From contig JAEZJB010000140.1 of NCBI GenBank assembly GCA_023415845.1, positions 1 to 36,839 on the forward strand: a stretch of DNA of 36,839 bases. Direction: 5' to 3'. Below the pieces are notes generated by a model that was not told where the DNA came from, made no database searches, and was given only the letters and a program-made list of their open reading frames with translations. Origin of the DNA: Chloroflexota bacterium (lineage in GTDB: Bacteria; Chloroflexota; Chloroflexia; Thermomicrobiales; UBA6265). Positions 1-7,412 of this stretch are shown here, one piece after another (position 1 is the first letter of the stretch; each line of letters opens with the position of its first letter). A program made the position numbers and the translations under genes.

Positions 1-471
1 GAGGAAGCCGGGCAGGATAAACAGGTAAACGGGCCAGTTGACTCGAATGCGATTCCAGAGTGACCGTGAGTGTGGTTTCGCGACCGTGGGGAAAGGGAGA
101 ACAGACTGGACCATTCGGGAGGCAACCTCGGGTGGCAGGGAGATCCGGAACACCACAAACGCGCATGCCGCACGCCTGACCTGGATGTTGCTGTCGAGTC
201 ACCATACCTCACGCTTTCACCCCTGCCAAACCTTCCTTGCCAGGCACGAGCCAGTTCGCTTCAACCCTGGCAAGTTCCACGTTTATACGCCAGGTCCACA
301 TCGGAACTTCCGGCTCCCGTTTCCGGATTGGGTGGCGCGCTTGTCCAACCACCACTGATGTGTGACGATCGCGCGACGTGGGGGCAGGTCTGGACGTGGT
401 TCGTCAGGAACACTACCCCTGGCTGCATATCCGGGACCGAGTGGACCAACCTTCGATGGGAGCAAACCGCC
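1..471. other. Intergenic leader without a convincing gene
   Basis: No reading frame here has protein-like composition, and the long frames are shadows or upstream extensions of the SDR gene. The stretch contains a 9-bp inverted repeat (236-244 and 266-274) and the presumed promoter of the SDR gene. I could not pick a convincing -35/-10 pair. Confidence 0.5.
236..274. repeat. 9-bp inverted repeat, possible operator
   Basis: CTTGCCAGG at 236-244 is matched by its exact complement CCTGGCAAG at 266-274, with 21 bases between. It lies about 200 bp upstream of the SDR start codon. It could be a regulator site or chance; nothing else in the sequence decides this. Confidence 0.3.
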
Positions 472-1239
472 ATGGGTGTACTTGATACGTTCCGGCTTGA
501 CGGAAAAGTCGCACTGGTGACCGGCGGCAGCCGGGGGATTGGGCGTGCTATCGCCCAGGCACTGGGCGAAGCCGGGGCTCGGGTGGCCCTGACCGCCCGC
601 ACCGATCAGGCTGCCGCGGAAGCCGCCGCCGAACTGCGTGCATTGGGGCTCGAAGCTCAGGGCTTTCGGCTCGAAGTAACCGATCCGGCCGATGTCCATC
701 GCGCGGTTCGTGAGGTTGAAGAGTCGCTTGGTCCCATCGATATCCTCGTCAACAACGCCGGAATTTCGCGGGCACATACCGCGCTCGAGGCCGACAACGA
801 CGACTGGCACACCATTCTGGCGACCAATGTCGATGGGGTCTGGCATTGCAGCCGGGAAGTCGCTGCGGGCATGGCCGAACGCGGTGGTGGCGTCATCGTC
901 AACATCGGATCGATGTCGGCCCAGATCGTCAACCAGCCTCGCTGGCAGCCAGCCTATCTGGCCTCCAAAGCTGCGGTGCACCAGCTGACGAAGGCGCTGG
1001 CCGCAGAGTGGGCTCCGCTGGGCATCCGGGTGAATGCCATTGCGCCGGGATACATCGAAACCGACCAGTCGCCCGTCTACGAGCCCGAGTACAAGCCATG
1101 GTGTGTCGATCCCGCCCCGATGAAGCGGGCTGGCCGCACCGACGAGTTGGGGCCAGTCGCGGTCTTCCTTGCCAGCAATGCATCGAGCTTCATGACTGGC
1201 TCAATCGTGGTTGCCGACGGCGGATTCACCCTGTTCTAG
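472..1239 (+). CDS. SDR-family NAD(P)-dependent oxidoreductase
   Basis: This is a 255-residue classical short-chain dehydrogenase/reductase, a usual length for the family, and probably cytoplasmic. It has the TGGSRGIG cofactor glycine motif at residues 17-24, NNAG near 94-97, the catalytic Y162-x3-K166 and a Ser around 147-149. The C-terminus ends with the usual ADGGF stretch. The ATG at 472 is chosen because GGGAG lies about 10 bases upstream and homology-like sequence begins there; the frame is open much further upstream but that part looks non-coding. It is followed after 31 bp by an oxidoreductase on the same strand, so the two are probably co-transcribed. Sequence alone does not give the substrate. 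A polyol, sugar or sugar acid would fit the neighbours. Confidence 0.93.
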   Translation: MGVLDTFRLDGKVALVTGGSRGIGRAIAQALGEAGARVALTARTDQAAAEAAAELRALGLEAQGFRLEVTDPADVHRAVREVEESLGPIDILVNNAGISRAHTALEADNDDWHTILATNVDGVWHCSREVAAGMAERGGGVIVNIGSMSAQIVNQPRWQPAYLASKAAVHQLTKALAAEWAPLGIRVNAIAPGYIETDQSPVYEPEYKPWCVDPAPMKRAGRTDELGPVAVFLASNASSFMTGSIVVADGGFTLF

Positions 1240-1270
1240 CGGTGGCTGTGTGTGGGAAGTGAGGTATGGC

Positions 1271-2287
1271 GTGATCAAGGTCGGGATCGTGGGAGCGGGG
1301 TTGCGTGGACGGATGTATGCCTCGGCGTTGGCCGAGTCACCAGTTGCCGAGGTCGTCGCCTTCGCGGAACCGGCCGAGGCAGTGGCTGAGGCTGCCCGGC
1401 GCGAGTCTGGTGTCGCAGTGGTTCCGAGCCACCGCGCCATGCTCGACCAGTACGATCTGGACGCCGTGATCGTTGCAACGCCGGACTTCGCCCATCGCGA
1501 TGCTGCCGTTGACGCCGCGACGGCGGGAAAGCACCTCCTGATCGAGAAGCCGCTGGCCATGTCCGTCGCGGAGGCCTACGAGATTCGCGATGCTGTTCGC
1601 GCAGGCAGTGCCACCTGTCTGGTTGGCTTTGAGAACCGGTGGAATCCCCACATCGTTCAGGCCCATCGTGCGGTGACGGATGGTGTCATCGGCTCGCACA
1701 TCACCAGTGCGGCTACTCTCTCCAACACCTGGTTCGTGCCGGAGAACATGCTCTCCTGGGCGGCCCGGTCCTCGCCTGCCTGGTTCCTCATGCCCCATAC
1801 GGTCGATCTGGTCATGCATCTGTCGGGCCGCACACCAGTTTCGGTGATGTCGGTCGTGTCGAATGGTCAATTGCAGGCAAGGGGCATCGATACGGTCGAT
1901 GTCGTTCACGCCCTGCTCACCTTCGACGACGGCACTACCGCATCTCTTTCCTCCGCCTGGACGTTGCCGGACGGAACCGATGCGATTGTCGATTTTCGGT
2001 TCCAGGTCATCGGCACTGATGGCGCGATCAGTGCCGATCCCATCCATCAGGGGCTCAACCTGGTGACAGACCGCCAGCGTGCGCAGGGCACTCTCTCCGG
2101 GCGAATCGGTCCTGGTCTCGTTGGAGCGCCGATTTGGATGGCTCAGGAGTGGGTTGGGTGTCTTGCGCGCGGTGAATCGCTGGGGCCGGGAGTCGAGCAG
2201 GGAGTGCTGGTCACCGAGACGATCTGTGCGATCGAACGGTCGTACACCGAGCGACGCGAGGTAACGTTGGAGGAAATCCGGCGTTGA
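1271..2287 (+). CDS. Gfo/Idh/MocA-family oxidoreductase
   Basis: This 338-residue protein has an N-terminal Rossmann fold with VGIVGAGLRG at residues 4-13 and the family hallmark EKP at 92-94. The C-terminal half is the expected alpha/beta substrate domain. Family members oxidise or reduce sugars, inositols or sugar derivatives with NAD(P). The start is taken as GTG 1271, because GTGAGG lies just upstream and the Rossmann strand begins immediately. An alternative GTG at 1259 is in frame. The gene follows the SDR by 31 bp and probably forms a two-gene operon with it. A hairpin about 85 bp downstream ends the unit. The exact substrate is unknown. Confidence 0.92.
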   Translation: MIKVGIVGAGLRGRMYASALAESPVAEVVAFAEPAEAVAEAARRESGVAVVPSHRAMLDQYDLDAVIVATPDFAHRDAAVDAATAGKHLLIEKPLAMSVAEAYEIRDAVRAGSATCLVGFENRWNPHIVQAHRAVTDGVIGSHITSAATLSNTWFVPENMLSWAARSSPAWFLMPHTVDLVMHLSGRTPVSVMSVVSNGQLQARGIDTVDVVHALLTFDDGTTASLSSAWTLPDGTDAIVDFRFQVIGTDGAISADPIHQGLNLVTDRQRAQGTLSGRIGPGLVGAPIWMAQEWVGCLARGESLGPGVEQGVLVTETICAIERSYTERREVTLEEIRR

Positions 2288-2370
2288 CGGAGGGCGACAG
2301 CAGAGCTGTCGCGGCGAAGGGTCAGGGAATACGGCTGGCATGTGCGAATTGATCGCTGACCGATAACGAC

Positions 2371-2406
2371 AACGGCCCTGGAGAACTTTCATTCCCCAGG
2401 GCCGTT
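2371..2406. terminator. Hairpin between convergent genes
   Basis: Perfect 11-bp stem (2371-2381 with 2396-2406) and 14-base loop, between the Gfo/Idh/MocA gene (+) and the DUF5679 gene (-). There is no clear U-tract on either side, so it may act as a bidirectional but inefficient terminator. Confidence 0.55.
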
Positions 2407-2422
2407 CGTGAGAAGGACTGGT

Positions 2423-2581
2423 TTAGTCAGCCTTCTTGGTGCTCTTGATGCGGAAGAGCTTGGTGCCGCAGACCGGGCACTTGCCCTGGATGGCCGGACG
2501 ACCATTCTTCATGGTCACTTCTTCTTCGTCGACCATCTCCCGCTTCTCGCGGCACTTCACACAATACGCTTCCGTTGCCAT
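2423..2581 (-). CDS. DUF5679-type zinc-ribbon mini-protein
   Basis: This is a 52-residue protein with two CxxC knuckles: YCVKC near residues 6-10 and CPVC near 35-38. That arrangement predicts one bound zinc ion. The conserved core (TMKNGRPAIQGKCPVCGT) matches what I recall of the DUF5679 family, small proteins common in Chloroflexota and Actinobacteria with no assigned biochemical role. An AAGGGAGGTCA ribosome-binding site lies just upstream of the ATG, which strongly supports translation. The gene stands alone between a hairpin and the upstream SRAP gene. A nucleic-acid or ribosome-associated role is possible but is only a guess from the zinc-ribbon form. Confidence 0.88.
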   Translation of the reverse strand: MATEAYCVKCREKREMVDEEEVTMKNGRPAIQGKCPVCGTKLFRIKSTKKAD

Positions 2582-2771
2582 GATTGACCTCCCTTGTTAG
2601 CGCCAAGTTTCCCCCTGGAAACCGTTGGCCCACCCCGCAATCCCAAATCGGAGCGGTGCGCGAATACGCAGCCGAAACCGCGCTCTCACCACGTACGTAC
2701 GTGGCACCTGATGAACTGCACGCTTCTGGCGTGTTTTACGTCATTTGTCGCGAATTGTCGAACCGAAGTGG

Positions 2772-3461
2772 TCAGTCTTCATCAATTGGCTCGATCAGGT
2801 CGGGCTCGTTGTTTCGAACATTGTTGACCGCCTTGCTCACACGCCAGGCTTCAATTGCGTCGTCCGGGGCTGGCTGGAACAGATGCTCGAGCGGGCCGAG
2901 CTCATCGATATCCTGGTCGAGCCACTCCTCGACACCTGCATCATCCAGCATCACCGGCATCCGGTCGTGCAGGGGGGCCATGGTGTCGTTGGCAGTGGTT
3001 GTGAGGATGGTGAACGATTCAATGGGATCTCCGTTCGCATCCTTCGCCACATCGTACAGGCCAGCCAGGAGCATCAGCTCATGCTCGCGAGGCTTGACGA
3101 AGTAGGGTTGCTTGGCGGCCCCTTCGCGCTTCCATTCATAGAAGCCGTTGGCGGGCACCACCACGCGCCGCGACTTCACCAGCCCCTTGAACATGGCCTT
3201 TTCACCAATGGTTTCGCTCCGGGCGTTGATCGGGGCGATCTTCGGCTTCTCGCCAGGTTTTGTCCACCGAGGAATCAGTCCCCAGGCCATCGCGCGAACG
3301 GCGGCGATTTCATCACTCTCGGGCACGATCACTGGCAGGTCCTGGGTGGGAGCCGCGTTCCAGGTCGGGTGAAAGTGATCGAAGAATGCCAGGTCGAGCC
3401 TGACATTCGTGAGCCGTTCACTGAGTTCCTGGTATTCGTAGAAGACATAGCGGCCGCACAT
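2772..3461 (-). CDS. SRAP-domain protein (YedK/HMCES family)
   Basis: This 229-residue protein fits the SOS response-associated peptidase family. These proteins form a covalent thiazolidine link with abasic sites in single-stranded DNA through Cys2. The key residues are all visible: Cys2 in MCGRY, Asn79 in NARSE, Glu109 in NGFYEW and His165 in HDRMPV. They correspond to the catalytic set known from E. coli YedK. The ATG at 3461 is chosen because Cys2 must be exposed after Met removal, and AAAGGAGT precedes it; the open frame runs further upstream. The next upstream gene on the strand is the LexA-controlled small membrane protein, with a terminator hairpin between. No LexA box is visible directly upstream of this gene. 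Confidence 0.95.
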   Translation of the reverse strand: MCGRYVFYEYQELSERLTNVRLDLAFFDHFHPTWNAAPTQDLPVIVPESDEIAAVRAMAWGLIPRWTKPGEKPKIAPINARSETIGEKAMFKGLVKSRRVVVPANGFYEWKREGAAKQPYFVKPREHELMLLAGLYDVAKDANGDPIESFTILTTTANDTMAPLHDRMPVMLDDAGVEEWLDQDIDELGPLEHLFQPAPDDAIEAWRVSKAVNNVRNNEPDLIEPIDED

Positions 3462-3511
3462 GCAGAGACTCCTTTCAGGTCTGGTTCGCAGAGTCTGCCA
3501 TGAAAACAACA

Positions 3512-3543
3512 ATCCCGGTGCCGCTTCGTTGCGACACCGGGAT
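3512..3543 (-). terminator. Intrinsic terminator after the small membrane gene
   Basis: A 9-bp perfect stem (3512-3520 with 3535-3543) encloses a 14-base loop. On the minus strand it is followed by a T-rich tail (TGTTGTTTTCA). It lies 17 bp beyond the stop of the small membrane gene and 50 bp before the SRAP start, so SRAP would depend on readthrough or its own promoter. Confidence 0.75.
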
Positions 3544-3559
3544 ACGTGGGGAGAGGGGA

Positions 3560-3787
3560 TCAGGCGGCCTCACGATGGAAGGGAGCATCGTCGGAGACGG
3601 TGCGCGGGGTGATGGAGCGTGGGGCCGGGCGATCGAAAGGAACGGGCTCGATGGAAATGATGCGGTCCTCTTCGATCTTGACGGAGGTCTGTCGATTGTC
3701 GGAGGCGAGCAGTGCCGGACCAAATGCCAGCACGGCGAACACGAAGGTGACGATGCCGATCAAGCCATTGATGACGATCGATTCCAT
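3560..3787 (-). CDS. Small single-pass membrane protein under LexA control
   Basis: This is a 75-residue protein with one clear transmembrane helix at about residues 5-27 (NGLIGIVTFVFAVLAFGPAL). A polar tail of about 47 residues follows, rich in Pro, Arg and acidic residues. I see no known domain, and in particular no LysM. The ATG at 3787 has GGAAAGGA 9 bases upstream; a TTG at 3817 in the same frame is less likely. The promoter carries a LexA box over the -10 and a second one upstream of the -35, so DNA damage should induce it. Small LexA-controlled single-helix proteins in other bacteria (YneA, SidA, DivS, TisB) block division or depolarise the membrane. A similar role is an inference from size, topology and regulation only. 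Confidence 0.8.
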   Translation of the reverse strand: MESIVINGLIGIVTFVFAVLAFGPALLASDNRQTSVKIEEDRIISIEPVPFDRPAPRSITPRTVSDDAPFHREAA

Positions 3788-3808
3788 GGGAGCAGGTCCT
3801 TTCCGGTG

Positions 3809-3826
3809 GGCCCGCAATCACGGGCC
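3809..3826 (-). other. 5'-UTR hairpin of the SOS membrane gene
   Basis: GGCCCG (3809-3814) pairs with CGGGCC (3821-3826) around a 6-base loop. The hairpin sits about 5 bases upstream of the ribosome-binding site in the predicted leader. It could tune translation, but this is unproven. Confidence 0.4.
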
Positions 3827-3875
3827 GAATCAGTGATGTCGTGCGGTTTGCGGGACCGGTACCCGCTCTCCTGTA

Positions 3876-3889
3876 CGAACACATGTTCT
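3876..3889. promoter_or_regulatory. LexA (SOS) box 1
   Basis: CGAACACATGTTCT fits the Gram-positive/actinobacterial LexA consensus GAAC-R-N-R-Y-GTTC at every defined position. It covers the -10 hexamer of the minus-strand promoter for the small membrane protein, so LexA binding should block RNA polymerase. Confidence 0.85.
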
Positions 3890-3911
3890 CACGAGTGTGC
3901 CTCTATGTCAA
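3883..3911 (-). promoter_or_regulatory. Promoter of the small membrane gene
   Basis: On the minus strand a perfect -35 TTGACA (3906-3911) is followed, after exactly 17 bases, by GAACAT (3883-3888) as -10. The -10 is weak against consensus but correctly spaced. It lies inside LexA box 1. Confidence 0.65.
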
Positions 3912-3931
3912 TAGTGTACGGTCATTTGTTT

Positions 3932-3945
3932 CGAACGAGTGTTCT
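3932..3945. promoter_or_regulatory. LexA (SOS) box 2
   Basis: CGAACGAGTGTTCT also fits GAAC-R-N-R-Y-GTTC exactly. Its centre is 56 bp from that of box 1, on the upstream side of the TTGACA. Two boxes suggest tight or cooperative LexA repression. No convincing divergent gene starts on the plus strand here. Confidence 0.82.
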
Positions 3946-4205
3946 GGTTGTCGTGAGGCCGGATGCTACGGTGCAGGTCTTGGAAACCGGCCTCACCTAG
4001 ATCATGCTGGTGGAACCTGAGCGGAACCGGAGTAGAAGCTGAAGAAAGGCTGAAGGCCGCGTACGTTCGCAAATTCTCGACCCAGAGGAGCCAGACTGCG
4101 GCATCATGGGGTGATTACCTGACGCACCCGCGGGCAGTCTCGTGAATTTCCGGACATCGACCGCCCCTGTATCGTGGCAATGCTGGGAGTCGGAATGGGA
4201 TAAGG
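3946..4205. other. Intergenic stretch between the SOS promoter and the inositol synthase terminator
   Basis: Together with the promoter region this is the 475-bp gap 3788-4262. A 60-codon plus-strand frame at 3963-4145 has no ribosome-binding site or protein-like pattern, so I see no gene here. Confidence 0.5.
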
Positions 4206-4233
4206 AGGCGGCTGGCCCATGAGCCAGCCGCCT
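4206..4233 (-). terminator. Terminator of the inositol-phosphate synthase gene
   Basis: Perfect 11-bp GC-rich stem (4206-4216 with 4223-4233) and 6-base loop, 29 bp beyond the stop codon. The tail on the minus strand (CCTTATCC) is only weakly T-rich. Confidence 0.7.
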
Positions 4234-4262
4234 TTCTACAGGTATTGGAGGAGGTCTTGACG

Positions 4263-5384
4263 TCAGGCGAGAGCGGGCTCGCGGACATAGGCATTGGCGG
4301 CGATGAAGGCGTCCACCTCATCTCGCGCAATATCGTCGTGAAGCTGAACCGGCGGCGACTTCATGAACCAGGCACTCGGTGCCTCCAGCGCCCCCGCGAT
4401 GCCATTGTTGAGCGCCAGCTTGCAGCAGCGGATGGCATCGATCACCACCCCGGCGCTGTTCGGCGAATCCCACACTTCGAGCTTGAGTTCGACATTGAGT
4501 GGCACGTCCCCGAAGGTGGTGCCTTCGAGCCGGATATGCGCCCATTTGCGATCTTCCAGCCACGGAACATGGTCGCTGGGACCAACGTGGACCTTGTCGG
4601 CCTCGACCCCGTAATCCATCTGGGACGTCACGGCATTGGTCTTTGAGATTTTCTTCGACTCCAGGCGGTCACGTTCGAGCATGTTGAGGAAGTCGGTGTT
4701 GCCGCCGAAGTTCAGTTGATAGGTGCGATCGATCCGCACGCCCCGGTCCTCGAAGAGGCGGGTCAGCATCCGGTGCGTGATGGTGGCGCCGACCTGGCTC
4801 TTGATGTCGTCGCCGATGATCGGCAACCCGGCTTCTTCGAATCGCGCCCGCCACTCGGGTTCGCGGGCGATGAAAACCGGAATGCAGTTGACGAAGGCGC
4901 AACCGGCCTCCAGCACCTGCTCGACATACCACCTGGTGGCCTGTTCGGAACCGACCGGCAGGTAGGAAACCACCACATCGGTCTGGGTGTCGCGCAGCAC
5001 CTGGGCAACATCGACCTCGGGCTGGTCGGCGACCGGGACGACGTCGGCGGTGTAGCGTCCGACCCCATCCATGACCGGGCCACGCATGACCGGCACATTC
5101 AGGAAGGGAACATCGGAGAACTTGATGGTGTTGTTGGGGGAGGCAAAGACGGCTTCACCGAGATCGAGACCGACCTTGGTGGCGTTTACGTCGAAGGCGG
5201 CGGAGAATTCGATATCACGAATGTGGTAGCCGCCAAGATTGACGTGCATGAGGCCAGGAACGAACGTGTCCTCCGGGGCATTCTGGTAGTACTGCACGCC
5301 CTGCACGAGGGATGAGGCGCAATTGCCAACACCGATGATGGCAACGCGAATCCGGTCTTTCCGCGGGAGAGGAAGCGAAGTCAT
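4263..5384 (-). CDS. ino1: Inositol-3-phosphate synthase (actinobacterial type)
   Basis: Myo-inositol-phosphate synthase converts glucose 6-phosphate to inositol phosphate with bound NAD in the cytoplasm, the first step towards phosphatidylinositol and inositol-containing solutes. At 373 residues it matches the short bacterial/archaeal class rather than the roughly 530-residue eukaryotic one. The N-terminal GVGNCASSL motif binds NAD. Other family blocks visible are [34 protein letters not shown] and [18 protein letters not shown]. The start at 5384 is chosen because the Rossmann strand follows shortly and GGAG lies about 9 bases upstream; the frame is open upstream but without protein-like sequence. 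It appears monocistronic, with its own terminator. The product may also feed inositol-using oxidoreductases such as the Gfo/Idh/MocA gene, which is an inference. Confidence 0.95.
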   Translation of the reverse strand: MTSLPLPRKDRIRVAIIGVGNCASSLVQGVQYYQNAPEDTFVPGLMHVNLGGYHIRDIEFSAAFDVNATKVGLDLGEAVFASPNNTIKFSDVPFLNVPVMRGPVMDGVGRYTADVVPVADQPEVDVAQVLRDTQTDVVVSYLPVGSEQATRWYVEQVLEAGCAFVNCIPVFIAREPEWRARFEEAGLPIIGDDIKSQVGATITHRMLTRLFEDRGVRIDRTYQLNFGGNTDFLNMLERDRLESKKISKTNAVTSQMDYGVEADKVHVGPSDHVPWLEDRKWAHIRLEGTTFGDVPLNVELKLEVWDSPNSAGVVIDAIRCCKLALNNGIAGALEAPSAWFMKSPPVQLHDDIARDEVDAFIAANAYVREPALA

Positions 5385-6269
5385 GGTCAAAACTCCGTAT
5401 GTCGGATGGCAACTCCGCCGCTCGTGACTCTGGACGTAACAGCACGCACGAAGCCAAACCCTGTCCTCTGGTTCCGGCATTTGGCCGGAGAGGGGGTCTG
5501 GATCGTCTCCTCGGAGAAGGAGGTGGGCGGCCGGAACGGTTCGTCTTGCGAACCCTGGCCGATCCCTGCGCACGTTCCGTTGTCAACGAGGCGAACGAAG
5601 TCGCATGTGGCGATGATCGTTCGGCATTGATGGTTTGTTGGGCCCTGCCCCGCGGTGACAGACTGACCCAATCCACCAATGATGAGAAAACAGTAGCGAT
5701 CAGTTCGGGAGAATGCAAGGGGCTGTAGGCCCGTGTCCGGGGCACAGGCCTCAGGTGCCCCAGGCCAGTGTTGAGTTCTGGTGGATGTGTGTTCGGCGGA
5801 ATGAAGTTTGCAATAATTCGAAAATCATTGATTCCATGGGCTTCTTTGCGGGTATTTCTTCCGAGACCGGGGTGTTTGTAGCAAATGGAGAATTCGGGCG
5901 GATTGCGACGGGCCTATTTCTTTCGACGGTGGTATCACACCAGCACAGCGGCGGGCGAAGGCGAGGCGTGAGATGCCGCTACCTAACGTACGCATCGAAG
6001 GACCGAAATCCCGCCACCATTCGCGATATTGGTCGTTCGTCCATGATGACCTTCGAATTCGCGCGGAGCCGGCAGGTTTCGGCCACGTGCCCAACATCTA
6101 TGCAGCGAGCGCCCGCTCCTCTACCCTATCCCGGTCGAACCAGCTTGCGTCGTACCACCTGGGACCAGCGCACGGAGTTCCAGGCGAGGCCCGACGAATG
6201 TGGATGTGGCCTGCGGCATTGCCGGGCCGTTGAGTCCTGCTTCAAGATTGACCTGGACAGGAGCAACAG
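5385..6269. other. 885-bp stretch with no convincing gene
   Basis: It lies between divergent genes (inositol synthase - and enolase family +). Frames here, the longest about 186 codons, lack good start sites and family resemblance. The middle (about 5810-5920) is noticeably more AT-rich than the surroundings, and an imperfect hairpin can form at about 5727-5751. It may hold promoters, an unannotated RNA, or the remains of a lost gene. Confidence 0.45.
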
Positions 6270-7313
6270 ATGAAGATCACGGACATCAGGGTTGAAACGG
6301 CCATCGTGCCAGTCGAGCATCAGTTCGTCTGGCGCAAGGGCCTGCCGGGCTCGGGCACCGAGCAGGACACCATTCGCATCATTATCGAGACCGACGATGG
6401 CATCACCGGCGAGGCCCGCGGTTCGCACGGGGCCATCATGCGCGACATCGTCGACCGCCGCCTTCGCCCTGACCTGGTCGGTCACGACCCGCTGATGAAG
6501 GAGGAACTCTGGAAGCGGGTCTGGGAGCTCGACCGGCTGGAGGAGATCCCCATCTACGGCCTCGGGCTCGTCGACATTGCCCTCTGGGACCTGACGGCCA
6601 AAGCGGCGGGTCTGCCGCTCTACAAGCTGATCGGTGGCTTTCGCGACCGCATTCCCGCCTACGCCAGCACCGTGACCTACAGCACCATCGAGGAATTCCT
6701 GGAGATCGCCGACCAGTGCCTCGAGGCCGGGTTCAAGGCGATCAAGTTGCATGCCTGGGGTGATTCGAAAGCCGATGTGAAACTCGGGCAGGCATTACGC
6801 AATCACGTTGGTCCGGATATCGAGTTGATGTACGACGGTTCGGCCGGGTTCGACCTGCTCGACGCCATCTATGTCGGACGTGGCCTCGGGGAAGCCGGGT
6901 TCTTCTGGTACGAAGAGCCGATGCGTGAGTTCAACATCGATGCCTACCGTCGCCTGCGGGACAAGGTCGAGATCCCCCTGCTCTCCGGTGAGACCTCGGA
7001 CGGCGCGCATTACAACATCGCCGATTTCATCGCTGCCGACGCCTGCGACCTCGTGCGCACCTCGACGCACTACAAGGGCGGCGTCACCGGGGCACTCCGG
7101 ATCGCGCACCTCGCCGAGTCGTTCAACATGCGGGCCGAGGTCCACGGCGGTGGGCTGCCGAATCTGCACATCGCCTGCGCGATTCCCAACACCACCTGGT
7201 ACGAATCACTGGTGAGGACCAACCCGATCATCGTCGAGGACGGGATCGGGCCGGATGGCTGCATCTCCCCGCCTGACGTGCCCGGTATCGGCTGGGATGC
7301 TCCATTTGGTTAG
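6270..7313 (+). CDS. Mandelate racemase/enolase-superfamily protein, KxH variant
   Basis: This 347-residue protein has an N-terminal capping domain (residues 1-125) and a TIM barrel with three acidic magnesium ligands: Asp189 in MYDG, Glu215 or 216 in YEEP and Glu241 in SGET. The second-strand base pair is Lys159-x-His161, where most mandelate-racemase-type enzymes have KxK. His292 in VHGGG is at the usual catalytic His position. The Asp expected before the GG turn is apparently replaced (TSTHYKGG), so the His-Asp dyad looks incomplete. The reaction is probably dehydration or epimerisation of an acid sugar, but the altered residues prevent a firm call. The ATG at 6270 has an AGGAG-like site upstream. 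It ends at a strong shared hairpin. Confidence 0.9.
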   Translation: MKITDIRVETAIVPVEHQFVWRKGLPGSGTEQDTIRIIIETDDGITGEARGSHGAIMRDIVDRRLRPDLVGHDPLMKEELWKRVWELDRLEEIPIYGLGLVDIALWDLTAKAAGLPLYKLIGGFRDRIPAYASTVTYSTIEEFLEIADQCLEAGFKAIKLHAWGDSKADVKLGQALRNHVGPDIELMYDGSAGFDLLDAIYVGRGLGEAGFFWYEEPMREFNIDAYRRLRDKVEIPLLSGETSDGAHYNIADFIAADACDLVRTSTHYKGGVTGALRIAHLAESFNMRAEVHGGGLPNLHIACAIPNTTWYESLVRTNPIIVEDGIGPDGCISPPDVPGIGWDAPFG

Positions 7314-7363
7314 CGGCTGGATTGCCCGCCCGTGAGGGTGCCGCCCAGAGAATGCACATAACG

Positions 7364-7402
7364 CAATGATCGGGCGCGGAATCAATTCGCGCCCGATCAT
7401 TG
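7364..7402. terminator. Bidirectional terminator hairpin
   Basis: Perfect 15-bp stem (7364-7378 with 7388-7402) and 9-base loop, between the convergent enolase-family (+) and aminotransferase (-) genes. Confidence 0.8.
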
Positions 7403-7412
7403 TTCGCGGCGA

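Noticed and set aside
38..358. 106-codon frame at the left edge
   Set aside because: Biased, unstructured composition and no ribosome-binding site or family.
5727..5751. GC-rich imperfect hairpin considered as a tRNA or terminator
   Set aside because: No cloverleaf can be drawn, and it is not placed at the end of a gene.
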